A stretch of DNA of 64,000 nucleotides, taken from NCBI RefSeq assembly GCF_009932395.1, contig NZ_LSRS01000002.1, positions 283,210 through 347,209 of the forward strand, in the 5' to 3' direction. This document shows positions 25,853 to 34,478 of this stretch, piece after piece; position 1 is the stretch's first letter; every line of letters starts with the position of its first letter. The notes beneath the pieces were generated by a model. It saw only the letters and a list, made by a program, of their open reading frames with translations. It was not told where the DNA came from and did not search any database. Both the position numbers and the translations under genes were made by a program. The stretch comes from Sporotomaculum syntrophicum. Lineage in GTDB: Bacteria > Bacillota > Desulfotomaculia > Desulfotomaculales > Desulfallaceae.

Positions 25853-27193
25853 ATGACGGCTGGAAAATGTGCATCGTTAAGAATTGTCATCGCTTTAGCT
25901 CTGGTTTTCTCCATGTGCCTGGCCAGTGCGGCATTTGCTGAGCCAGCTGCCCCAACTATACCTGCATTTCCTGCAATTTATGACGGGACGGTAAAAGCAG
26001 CCGATGGCACCGCCATCGTTTCAGGCACTGTTAAAGCATATATTAACAACGAGGTAAAGGGAGAAGTTGCTATTAAAAGTGGCGCTTACCAGGACCTTAT
26101 AGTAACAGGTGAGCAAGATCAAATCGTAACCTTTAAGGTTGTCGTTAACGGTAATGAGTACACTGCCATAAGCGATCCTGCTCAGGTAAAGTTCGCAATT
26201 GGCGCTGTTAGCGGGGATAATTTCCCCATGGTTAACCTTACCGTAAATCTAACCGGTGCGTCACAGGTTTCCTTGAGCGCCCCCACAGCCAGTCCGGTAC
26301 CCGGCAAGTATTCCGCCGGCGTTAAAGTAAGCTTTAAATCTGCTACTACCGGCGCAAAAATTTATTACACTACCGATGATACCAGTCCTGTAGATAGCCA
26401 GAGCAAAAAGGAGTATACTGCGCCTATCGCCGTGACAAGCACTACTATTTTCAAGGCTGTGGCCGAGAAAGATAATTTGTACAGCGCCGTTAAAACTTTT
26501 GCGTATAGCATCGGCGCCGGCGGTGCACCTAGCAGCGGTGGCAACAACCAGGATGCTTCTACAGAACCTGAAGAGCCTGGTAGCACCAACGAAGACACCA
26601 ATCAGGAGCCCCCGGCAGATAATAATATCGATGTCTCTTTTACTGATTTAAACGGTCACTGGGCAGAAGCAACCATTAAAGCTTTGGCCGGCAAACAAAT
26701 AATCACCGGTTACCCCGACAACACTTTTATGCCCGGCAAGAATATAACCAGAGCTGAATGTGCTGTTATACTGGCCAGGGCGTTAAACCTGAACGCAGAA
26801 AGTGAAACGGTTCTTGATACATTTAGCGATCAAGCAGGTATTCCACAATGGTCCAGGCAGGCACTGGCTGCAGCCGTAAACGACGGCTTGCTGAAAGGCT
26901 ATCCGGCTCCGGGTGGCGGAGTGGCTGTAAATGCGCAAAATAACATCACCAGACAGGAACTGGCGGTTATTATGAGCCGTATCCTGAACCAGAAACTTGG
27001 TGTACAAGAAAAGGCAGAGCTAACCTTTGCCGATAATAGCGCAATTGCAGCCTGGGCGTCTGAAGATATCGCCATAGCAGTGGCCAATGGGATTGTTAAA
27101 GGGTATTCGGATAACACCTTTAAACCCGGTAACAATGTCACAAGGGCTGAGGTTGCAGCAATGGTTTCCCGTCTGTTGGACCTGCTTGAATAG
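25853..27193 (+). CDS. SLH-domain surface protein with chitobiase-type C-terminal-like module
   Basis: This 446-residue secreted protein has a signal peptide (about 1-29). Its N-terminal beta domain (about 35-140, AIYDGTVKAADGTAIVSGTVKAYIN) is shared with the cohesin-dockerin protein two genes downstream. A CHB_HEX_C_1/Fn3-associated module (about 145-222, GAKIYYTTDDTSP) and a Gly/Glu/Asn-rich linker follow. Three SLH domains (about 260-446: VSFTDLNGHWAE, DTFSDQAGIPQW, LTFADNSAIAAW, each ending in TR(A/Q)E) should bind the secondary wall polymer. The ATG follows TGAGGTG. It probably belongs to the operon starting at 23314. No catalytic domain is visible. Confidence 0.9.
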   Translation: MTAGKCASLRIVIALALVFSMCLASAAFAEPAAPTIPAFPAIYDGTVKAADGTAIVSGTVKAYINNEVKGEVAIKSGAYQDLIVTGEQDQIVTFKVVVNGNEYTAISDPAQVKFAIGAVSGDNFPMVNLTVNLTGASQVSLSAPTASPVPGKYSAGVKVSFKSATTGAKIYYTTDDTSPVDSQSKKEYTAPIAVTSTTIFKAVAEKDNLYSAVKTFAYSIGAGGAPSSGGNNQDASTEPEEPGSTNEDTNQEPPADNNIDVSFTDLNGHWAEATIKALAGKQIITGYPDNTFMPGKNITRAECAVILARALNLNAESETVLDTFSDQAGIPQWSRQALAAAVNDGLLKGYPAPGGGVAVNAQNNITRQELAVIMSRILNQKLGVQEKAELTFADNSAIAAWASEDIAIAVANGIVKGYSDNTFKPGNNVTRAEVAAMVSRLLDLLE

Positions 27194-27242
27194 TATCATT
27201 TAATAACCGATAATATTGTGCTTTATTAAGGAGGGAAATTCA

Positions 27243-30200
27243 TTGTTGCACAAGGACAAGTGTTCCTTTAACAAGACTACGCGAGTGCTGGTATTTATGT
27301 TGGCCCTTGTGCTGTGCGCCTTTGGCGCCATGACTGCAATGGCCCAAACCGACACCACACCGCCAACTTTCGATTATTCAACTCCTGCCGACGGAGCCAC
27401 CAAGGTGGATTTGGCACTGCAGGTGGTATGCTGTTACTTTAATGAAAATGAGATTTTAGATGCAGAAAAATGCAAACTTGATTTGATAACCTTCAAGGAT
27501 TCATCCGGTGAAGATGTGGTTTTAGATGATGTTTACGGTAAAGACATTCAGCTTAACCAACTGGTTATAACGCCTAAAGCCTGGCTTAAAGCCGACACCA
27601 CCTATATTATCAATATTCCCTACGGAGCGATTCAAGATCACGCCGGCAACCCGGCCGAGGCTGTAACCATTACATTTAGTACCGGTGAGGAAATAGATCT
27701 TCCCGATACAGTTCCTGCGGTTAAAACAGGAGCTGCCACTGCCATTACAGGAACTTCAGCTACACTAAACGGGACAATTGAAAATAATGGCGGTGCTCCG
27801 GTTACAGAATACGGTTTTATATGGACCGCAGACAATACTAACTGGCAAACTGTAGTTATAGACACAAATGATTATACCGGCCAATTTAGTTATGATATAA
27901 CCGGCTTAACTGCTGGTGGCAGCTATTCTTACAAAGCTTTTGCCAGGAATTCTGAAGGTTCCGGTTACGGCGACCAGGTAACCTTCGCAACATCTAATCC
28001 ACCATCCGGTGAAAACAAGTCTCCAACAGTTAAAACTAACGAAGCAGAGGTTAACGGAAATACGGCCGCATTAAACGGCAGTATTATCTCTAGCGGCGGT
28101 GCGGATATAGCTGAATATGGCTTTGAATACAGTTCCGATTTCAGCACCTGGACTAAACGTGTAGCGGGCACGAACAATCATATTGGAAGCTACAGCGCCG
28201 ATTTAGGCGAATTGTCGGAAGGTACAACTTACTACTATAAATCATATGCGGTAAACTCTGTAGGAACCGGCTATGGCTATGTCAGTGCTTTTAGCACGGC
28301 AACCGATGCCGACACCGTGATTTCGGCGCCCATCGATGTTGCCGGTGAAGCCGGAAGTCTGGTGCAGGTACCCATTAAACTTAATAGCTTGGGTAATGTG
28401 GCAGGTTTACAATTTGATATTAAGTGCGATAACGGCTTACTCACCTATGAGTCTTTTGCAGCAGGTGATTTTACCCCAGCGGATGAATTTTCCACCAACC
28501 TTAATGAACTGGAAAATGGCGCTGTCAGGGTATTGATTTACAACCCGCAAAATGACGCCAATATTGAGCAGGGTGAAGGCAGTGTAGTGGTGCTATCTTT
28601 CCGGGTAGCCCAAGATGCTCAGCCCGGTGACAGCTGTGCGCTCAAACTGAGCGGATTTGAGGCGGTGGAAAGCGACGCCGGCATTATTGAGAATGTTGTC
28701 GCCATTGACGGTTTCTTCGCTGTACCGCAGCAGGATGTAGTTGATCTGCCCACCGTGCAGACCCTAGACGCTGCTAATATAACTAAAGTTTCGGCTACCA
28801 TAAAAGGTATGGTAGAAGCAGCTGGCAGCAGCGCGGTTACTGAGTATGGCTTTGAGTGGACCACCGACCAGGCTAACTGGACTAAGGAAGTTCTGGGCGA
28901 TAGTGAGCCCTACGGAGCATTCAGCAAAGACCTGAGCGGATTGACGGAAAACACTACTTATTACTTTAAGTCTTACGCCGTTAATGATTCAGGTACTGCG
29001 TATGGCGCTGTTAAAAGCTTTACTACCCTCGAGGCGCCAACCGTTGAGGAACCAACTGCTCCGGTAGTTGAAACCAAAGACGCCTCCAGTGTAGATAGAA
29101 CATCAGCAGTGCTAAACGGCCGTGTTGTCGGCAATGGCGGTGCTGCCTTGAATGAATACGGTTTCCAGTGGAGTAAGGATCAGGCAGAGTGGACCACCGA
29201 GCTAGTGGGCACGGAAGATGTTTCGGGTAACTTTAGCTTTAAATTAAGTAATTTGCAGTCCGGCACTACGTATTATTTTAAAGCTTTCGCCGGCAACGAA
29301 ATTGACCGCACTTATGGGGATACGCTGAACTTTAAAACTAAATCCTCCAGTAGCGGTGGCGGTGGTGGAGGCGGCAGCAGCTGCAGCAGGCCGGTAGTCA
29401 AAAAATATGACCCGGCTAAGGATGCTAAAAATGTAGCTGTAGACGCCAAAGTATCTGTTACCTTTGATATCAAGGTGGCCAAAGTGTCGAACGATGCACT
29501 GGACAAAATCACCATCGAAGATGCCGACGGCAATGAAGTAGGTGGTATTGATGTAACCATCGACGATGACATACTGACCATTGACCATGATGATTTTGCT
29601 TTAAACACTGAATATACGGTCACCATTCCAGAGGATACGGTAAGGTGCTCAAAATCAAACTCTTCTTCATATTACAACAAAGTAATTAGTTGGAAATTTA
29701 ACACCATAACTGGTCAGGCCGATAATGAACCCGGCATTAACTGCACCTTTGTAGATGTGCCGAATAGTCACTGGGCCTATGATGTTATCACTGACCTTTG
29801 CCGGCAAGAGATCATTTCCGGCTACCCGGACGGCACATTTAAACCCGCTAATAATATCACCAGGGCTGAATTTGCCAAAATAATCGTTGAGGCGATGGAA
29901 CTGGCCGAGGAGAAGCCGGTCGACCCGTCCTTCACCGATGTAAGTAGCAATGCCTGGTATTACGGGTATGTTGAAGCTGCGGCCAAAGCCGGATTGGTGA
30001 AAGGTTACAATAGCGGGCAGTTTATGCCCAACGCCCAGATTACCAGAGAGCAAATCGCGGCTATTTTAGTCAGAGCTTTGGATAAGGAAAGCACTGCGTT
30101 GGCCAATGCATCTGCAGCGACCGACTTCGCCGATGATCAGGCTATTGCAGCCTGGGCCAGGGGCTATGTAGTAACAGCCGTGGCCGAAGGGCTGGTAGGC

Positions 30201-30287
30201 GGTTACCCCGACAACACCTTCGGGCCGCAAAAGAATGCTACCAGGGCTGAAGCGTCTGCAATGATTTCGCGTTTCTTGGAGAAGTAA
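27243..30287 (+). CDS. SLH-anchored cohesin protein with Fn3-like and SbsA-type Ig domains
   Basis: The protein has 1014 residues from a TTG seven bases after AAGGAGGG; the longer frame from 27216 reads through its own ribosome site. Domains in order: signal peptide (1-34); SbsA/Big_5 Ig-like (about 36-150, DTTPPTFDYSTPADGATKV); two Fn3-like repeats (about 156-352); a type I/II-like cohesin (about 358-495, VPIKLNSLGNVAGLQFDI ... DGFFAV); two more Fn3-like repeats (about 501-700); a Gly/Ser linker; a second Big_5 (about 716-820); three SLH domains (about 829-1014). This is scaffoldin-anchor architecture: SLH fixes it to the wall, and the cohesin can capture a dockerin protein. The following gene encodes such a dockerin. 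No cellulase or carbohydrate-binding module is present nearby, so a non-cellulosomal role is likely. Confidence 0.88.
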   Translation: MLHKDKCSFNKTTRVLVFMLALVLCAFGAMTAMAQTDTTPPTFDYSTPADGATKVDLALQVVCCYFNENEILDAEKCKLDLITFKDSSGEDVVLDDVYGKDIQLNQLVITPKAWLKADTTYIINIPYGAIQDHAGNPAEAVTITFSTGEEIDLPDTVPAVKTGAATAITGTSATLNGTIENNGGAPVTEYGFIWTADNTNWQTVVIDTNDYTGQFSYDITGLTAGGSYSYKAFARNSEGSGYGDQVTFATSNPPSGENKSPTVKTNEAEVNGNTAALNGSIISSGGADIAEYGFEYSSDFSTWTKRVAGTNNHIGSYSADLGELSEGTTYYYKSYAVNSVGTGYGYVSAFSTATDADTVISAPIDVAGEAGSLVQVPIKLNSLGNVAGLQFDIKCDNGLLTYESFAAGDFTPADEFSTNLNELENGAVRVLIYNPQNDANIEQGEGSVVVLSFRVAQDAQPGDSCALKLSGFEAVESDAGIIENVVAIDGFFAVPQQDVVDLPTVQTLDAANITKVSATIKGMVEAAGSSAVTEYGFEWTTDQANWTKEVLGDSEPYGAFSKDLSGLTENTTYYFKSYAVNDSGTAYGAVKSFTTLEAPTVEEPTAPVVETKDASSVDRTSAVLNGRVVGNGGAALNEYGFQWSKDQAEWTTELVGTEDVSGNFSFKLSNLQSGTTYYFKAFAGNEIDRTYGDTLNFKTKSSSSGGGGGGGSSCSRPVVKKYDPAKDAKNVAVDAKVSVTFDIKVAKVSNDALDKITIEDADGNEVGGIDVTIDDDILTIDHDDFALNTEYTVTIPEDTVRCSKSNSSSYYNKVISWKFNTITGQADNEPGINCTFVDVPNSHWAYDVITDLCRQEIISGYPDGTFKPANNITRAEFAKIIVEAMELAEEKPVDPSFTDVSSNAWYYGYVEAAAKAGLVKGYNSGQFMPNAQITREQIAAILVRALDKESTALANASAATDFADDQAIAAWARGYVVTAVAEGLVGGYPDNTFGPQKNATRAEASAMISRFLEK

Positions 30288-30294
30288 AGAATGC

Positions 30295-30323
30295 TGCGGC
30301 GCTGTTATATGGACAGCGCCGCA
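30295..30323 (+). terminator. Intercistronic hairpin before the cohesin-dockerin gene
   Basis: TGCGGCGCTGT and ACAGCGCCGCA form a perfect 11-bp stem with a seven-base loop; there is no T-run. It is more likely an mRNA processing or stability element than a full terminator. Confidence 0.6.
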
Positions 30324-30350
30324 ATATAAGAATTGAGGTGAAATATTAAT

Positions 30351-31676
30351 ATGGGAAGAAAATTTTGCATAGCCTTGTTAGCCATTGCCATGGTTATGTT
30401 TGTAGCTGGTGCAGCTTTTGCCGCCCCGGTGATGCCTGCAGTCTATGATGGCACTGCAGTATATAATGATGCCGGTAAAACTCCCGTAGAAGCCGGTTTG
30501 TTGCGAGCTTATATTGACGACGAACTGGTCAGTAAGGATATTGACCCTAATTCACATATTAAAGATGGTGCTTTTTCTAACTTCCTGGGAGATATTAATG
30601 ATGACAAAGGAGATGCGGACTACACAAAAGTTGGTAAGCCTGTGGTCTTTAAAGTGGTCATCGGCGGCCAGGAATATGATGCAATTGCTTCTGAACCTGT
30701 AATCTATACAATTGGTGATGTAAGAAACATTGAATTAACTGTCCAAACTGTGCCCCAGCCAAAGGTTGTACCGGCACTGCAAACCTTAAGTGCAACGGAT
30801 ATAGCCACAACATCAGCTACATTAAACGGCAAGATCACCTCTAATGGTAACGCAGCTATCACTGAGTATGGTTTTAAATGGGGTACAAACGAATCCTCTT
30901 TAACTAACAAGTTAATAGTAGGGGAAAGTAATTTAACAGGATTGTTTAGCAAGAATTTAACAGGCTTGGCTGAAAACACAACCTATTATTACCAGGCTTA
31001 CGCCACCAACAGTGAGGGGACGGGTACAGCATCGGAAATAGAGTCATTTAAAACCACAACTAATACCAACACTACTATCGAGGCCACTTTTGATCTGCCT
31101 GAACTGCAAGGATTGCCTGGAGACGTGATTGAAGTGCCTGTAACCCTGGACAGTACGGGCGGCATTGCCGGGGTTGAGTTGGTTATCAGCACTTGTGATG
31201 AACTGCTGACGTACCAGGATATAGATGAAGGTAGTTTAACAGATGGTTTCATGGTTGCTTATAATGAGCAAAATGGCAAATTAGTAATTGCCGACTTAGA
31301 CGGCGCCACTATCCCCCAGGGTACCGGGACTATCGCTGTACTAAAGTTCAAAGTGAACGATGAAGTTCAGAACGGACAGAGTTGCGAACTCCAGTTTAGC
31401 GGTGTTGTGTTGAGTGACACAGATTCTAAGACTGTAGCTGCCGGTAATATAAATATTAATAATGGTTCTTTCGTAGTAATTACACGTATCATGGGTGATG
31501 TTAACGGCGATAAACTTATTAACGTATCCGATGTGATAAAAGCTGTAAACTTTGCCCTGGAGAAGGAAACCCCCACCGCGGAAGAGCGATATGCTTCCGA
31601 CATAAATGGTGACGGCAGGATATCTGTGGCTGATGTGGTGGCCATAATTAATTTGGTCTTGCAAAAACAAGTTTAA
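30351..31676 (+). CDS. Secreted protein with both a cohesin and a dockerin
   Basis: This 441-residue protein has a signal peptide (about 1-26). Its N-terminal beta domain (about 27-135, PAVYDGTAVYNDAGKTPVEAG) is homologous to that of the SLH protein at 25853. One Fn3-like repeat (about 139-240) and a cohesin domain (about 241-378, VPVTLDSTGGIAGVELVI) follow. A C-terminal dockerin (about 381-441) has two intact EF-hand-like calcium loops: DVNGDKLINVSD and DINGDGRISVAD, with acidic or Asn/Ser ligands at positions 1, 3, 5, 9 and 12 in each. Carrying both partners, it could link head-to-tail with copies of itself and dock on the SLH-anchored cohesin of the previous gene. Last gene of the surface operon; a strong terminator follows. 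Domain calls are by pattern, without a search. Confidence 0.88.
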   Translation: MGRKFCIALLAIAMVMFVAGAAFAAPVMPAVYDGTAVYNDAGKTPVEAGLLRAYIDDELVSKDIDPNSHIKDGAFSNFLGDINDDKGDADYTKVGKPVVFKVVIGGQEYDAIASEPVIYTIGDVRNIELTVQTVPQPKVVPALQTLSATDIATTSATLNGKITSNGNAAITEYGFKWGTNESSLTNKLIVGESNLTGLFSKNLTGLAENTTYYYQAYATNSEGTGTASEIESFKTTTNTNTTIEATFDLPELQGLPGDVIEVPVTLDSTGGIAGVELVISTCDELLTYQDIDEGSLTDGFMVAYNEQNGKLVIADLDGATIPQGTGTIAVLKFKVNDEVQNGQSCELQFSGVVLSDTDSKTVAAGNININNGSFVVITRIMGDVNGDKLINVSDVIKAVNFALEKETPTAEERYASDINGDGRISVADVVAIINLVLQKQV

Positions 31677-31700
31677 TTTTAAAGATTCAGGTTTGGATTT

Positions 31701-31750
31701 AGCTAGAGAAAGCCCTTTCTAGGGTCTTTCTCTAGCTATAATATTTTTTA
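31701..31750 (+). terminator. Rho-independent terminator of the surface operon
   Basis: AGCTAGAGAAAG and CTTTCTCTAGCT, plus inner CCC/GGG pairing, form a long stem; ATAATATTTTTT follows. Confidence 0.88.
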
Positions 31751-31763
31751 AGGGGGTATTTCA

Positions 31764-32002
31764 TTGTTAAATATTAAATTTAAGCACGGAGCTTTATTAA
31801 TTTTATTGGTTTGTTAGTTCCAGGTCTTTCAGCTTGCTCATTCCAATTAAGCTCTGATAATTATAAAGTAATAGAAAATGGGGGATTTGAAGCTAATCGT
31901 TTTCTGATGTTGCTTTTGTGGCTATTAGAAATCAATAATTGGATAAAAGGGAGGATCGTGCAATTATTTGTTGAATTAGAAATCATTAGTTTAACGTTTT
32001 GA
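31764..32002 (+). pseudogene. Frameshifted remnant of a small secreted protein
   Basis: AAGGGGG and a TTG open a signal-peptide-like frame (MLNIKFKHGALLILLVC) that stops at 31817. The +2 frame from about 31811 continues it naturally (LVPGLSACSFQLSSDNYK, then IENGGFEA) before turning into non-protein-like sequence and ending at 32002. Signal peptide followed by an SSDNY-type motif is a pattern I associate with short surface proteins. I read this as a decayed gene between the surface operon and the glycan cluster. The rest of the 370-base gap holds only the terminator and the next ribosome site. Confidence 0.4.
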
Positions 32003-32047
32003 GTGTTTATATGGGAATGTTAATGAATGACAATGGAGTGTAACGTA

Positions 32048-34429
32048 ATGACTGCCAAAAAGAAAAGGGTCAGTTCAGTAACAGTTAAACAAACTTTAGA
32101 TAATAAAGATTATCTTGAATTTGGTATGCTGCATCAGATAGCTTTCTGGGGTCTGGCCTTATTGCTATTTCTCCCGCCTTACTTACGGGGGCTTTTCTTT
32201 GCACCGGAGCAGGAAAAAACGCTTATATTTGCCACCGTGGTATTTGGGTTGACCTTTCTATGGCGCTGGCTACAAAACGATCATATATTTTTACGTGGGC
32301 CGATGGATTACTTTGCTTTAGCCCTGCCATTGATTTACATAATATCCACCATTACTGCGGTGAACAAAGGGCTGGCCATAGATGAAGTAGTCAAGAACAT
32401 TCTATATTTCCTGGTCTACTGGTCTGCTTCCCGGCTAGTGCGCAATCAAGGTGATGTATATAAACTGTTACACGTAATTTATCTAAGCGCCATTGGCGTG
32501 GCTCTGGCCGGGCTGGCTACGGCTACGGGGCTGATACATATTAAGGACGGGTATAATGTTGGCCAGTTTGGTGGTTTTATTTCGTCTACTTTCCAGTATC
32601 ATAACGCGCTGGCCGCCTATTTGGGCGCAGTTATCTTTATCGGGTTCTACCTGTGGTATAAAAGTTTTAATGAGCATACCACATATGGGTTTGATAAATT
32701 AAAAGCATTATATTTCCTTTATCTAATTGGTAATTTCTTTCTTTTGACAGTACTGTTTGCCTCGAAGTCCAGGGCAGGTTTACTGGTTTTTGCCCTGGTG
32801 TTGGTCATCTACTTGCTTGGCCTGGGCAGCCAAAAGCGGCTTTATACATTACTTACCGCCGGAGGCCTGGGCGCTGTAGCATATCTGGCAAGCAAGCAGT
32901 TCATTGGTTCGGTACAGAACGGGAGTAACTGGCAGGCCTGGCTATGGATTGCCGGCGGTATAATACTTGCTGTTGCTATACAAATGTTCATATGTTTAAT
33001 ACGCAATTTAGCTACCAACAAATGGGGGGATAGCCCTAAACAATATTTGCTGGCCTTTGTCTCCCTGGCTGGGATGGCTCTGGCAGCTGGTGTCATATGG
33101 CTTGCAGTAAAACCTGGTTTGATTGAGAAGATAACCGGCTTTGATTTCCTCTGGACGGCCTACCACCGCTTCTACTACATGGGCAGCGCCATTGATATGA
33201 TTAAAGAACGGCCTATTCTAGGCTGGGGCGGCGGGGGCTGGCAAGAAGCTTACGAAGCCTTTTTAAATTTCCGCTACACCACCCGGCAAGCGCACAGTTA
33301 TTATTTTCAGGTGGCAGTGGAGACAGGACTTACCGGCATGGCAGTTGTATTAGGCCTGTGGATTTCCTATATAACTTTAACCTTCAGGCAATTAAGAGAT
33401 AAATTAAACGATATGTCGCACAAGCAATTGATATGGCTGTTCCTGGTAATGTTTTTAATGATTGGCGGTCACGCTGTAGTTGATTTTGATTTATCATTAT
33501 CAGCTATAACGATACTCTTATGGTGCATATTTGGTGTGACAAGCGCTCTGGCAACCCCTCTGGAAGATAGGTCGGAAGCTAAAGCACCAATACAACATAA
33601 GTCAATAAAATATTTACCGCCGGCGCTTGCTACTATATGTATGGTCGTAATATTTTCAGGAGCCGCTGTTCTGGTGCAGGCCAATAGCCTGGGCAACAAA
33701 GGATACCAATTCCTTAATGCAAACGATATAAATCGCGGGATTGAGTACGTGGGCAAGGCCTCTTTATACAACCCACATAACTCAAATTATCACCTGGTTC
33801 TATCCCAGGCTTATGCTAAGCAAGGCAACCTGGCTATTGCTTTAATAGAGGCCAAATTAGCGGTAAATAAAAGTATGTATTCAGTTGCAGCCAGAAACAA
33901 CTATATTCAAATTGCTTTGACTGCCGGACAGAATAAGCAGGCGGCAAGAGAAAACGAATATATCTATAAACTTACGCCTAATAGTATAGAGGCTTATGAA
34001 GGTTATGCCACTAATTACTTAAATCTAGGTATTAGTGAGCTGCAATCAGGCAACCGGGAGGATGCTAAAGCATATCTAAATAAGGCTTTAAATGTAAGCC
34101 TGCTCATCAGCCAACAAGAGAAACAATTAACCGATATCGATAAAGATTTGTGGGAGGGGCCATTGCTGGCGGACACTGAACGAATTTACCTTGTTAAGGG
34201 GCAGGCCGCCTATTGCTTGGGCATGTTCTCCGATGCCCTCAATTACTTGCAGCAGGCAGCTCAAGGCGAAAACAGCGAGATAAAGGGGCAGGCTCTTTTA
34301 TGGCAGGGATTAGTACAAGATAGAAAAGGCAACCAGGCAGAAGCTGATCAGTTGCTTAATCAGATAAATCAAGTAAATCCCCAGCTAATGCAAAATTATC
34401 AGGCATTAAAGAGCATCCCTGTTTTATAA
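32048..34429 (+). CDS. O-antigen ligase / polymerase-family membrane protein with TPR tail
   Basis: This 793-residue polytopic protein has about 12 hydrophobic segments (residues 20-520) containing the Wzy_C/WaaL-like block RPILGWGGGGWQEAYEAFLNFRYTTRQAHSYYFQVAVETG with a characteristic His after the loop. It is followed by a soluble C-terminus (about 545-790) with TPR-like helical repeats. WaaL-type enzymes transfer a lipid-linked glycan to an acceptor. In S-layer glycan clusters of Bacillaceae a comparable protein (WsaB) is the proposed glycan:protein ligase. The ATG at 32048 is chosen because GGAGTG lies seven bases upstream; an ATG at 32027 has no ribosome site. First gene of the glycan cluster. 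Confidence 0.82.
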   Translation: MTAKKKRVSSVTVKQTLDNKDYLEFGMLHQIAFWGLALLLFLPPYLRGLFFAPEQEKTLIFATVVFGLTFLWRWLQNDHIFLRGPMDYFALALPLIYIISTITAVNKGLAIDEVVKNILYFLVYWSASRLVRNQGDVYKLLHVIYLSAIGVALAGLATATGLIHIKDGYNVGQFGGFISSTFQYHNALAAYLGAVIFIGFYLWYKSFNEHTTYGFDKLKALYFLYLIGNFFLLTVLFASKSRAGLLVFALVLVIYLLGLGSQKRLYTLLTAGGLGAVAYLASKQFIGSVQNGSNWQAWLWIAGGIILAVAIQMFICLIRNLATNKWGDSPKQYLLAFVSLAGMALAAGVIWLAVKPGLIEKITGFDFLWTAYHRFYYMGSAIDMIKERPILGWGGGGWQEAYEAFLNFRYTTRQAHSYYFQVAVETGLTGMAVVLGLWISYITLTFRQLRDKLNDMSHKQLIWLFLVMFLMIGGHAVVDFDLSLSAITILLWCIFGVTSALATPLEDRSEAKAPIQHKSIKYLPPALATICMVVIFSGAAVLVQANSLGNKGYQFLNANDINRGIEYVGKASLYNPHNSNYHLVLSQAYAKQGNLAIALIEAKLAVNKSMYSVAARNNYIQIALTAGQNKQAARENEYIYKLTPNSIEAYEGYATNYLNLGISELQSGNREDAKAYLNKALNVSLLISQQEKQLTDIDKDLWEGPLLADTERIYLVKGQAAYCLGMFSDALNYLQQAAQGENSEIKGQALLWQGLVQDRKGNQAEADQLLNQINQVNPQLMQNYQALKSIPVL

Positions 34430-34478
34430 ATGCCAGCCAGGGCTGGCTGGCCAGCTTCTTTCAGGTTAGAAAGGGTTT

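Noticed and set aside
23314-31676. A cellulosome gene cluster
   Set aside because: Cohesin and dockerin are present, but there is no glycoside hydrolase, no carbohydrate-binding module and no enzyme with a dockerin.
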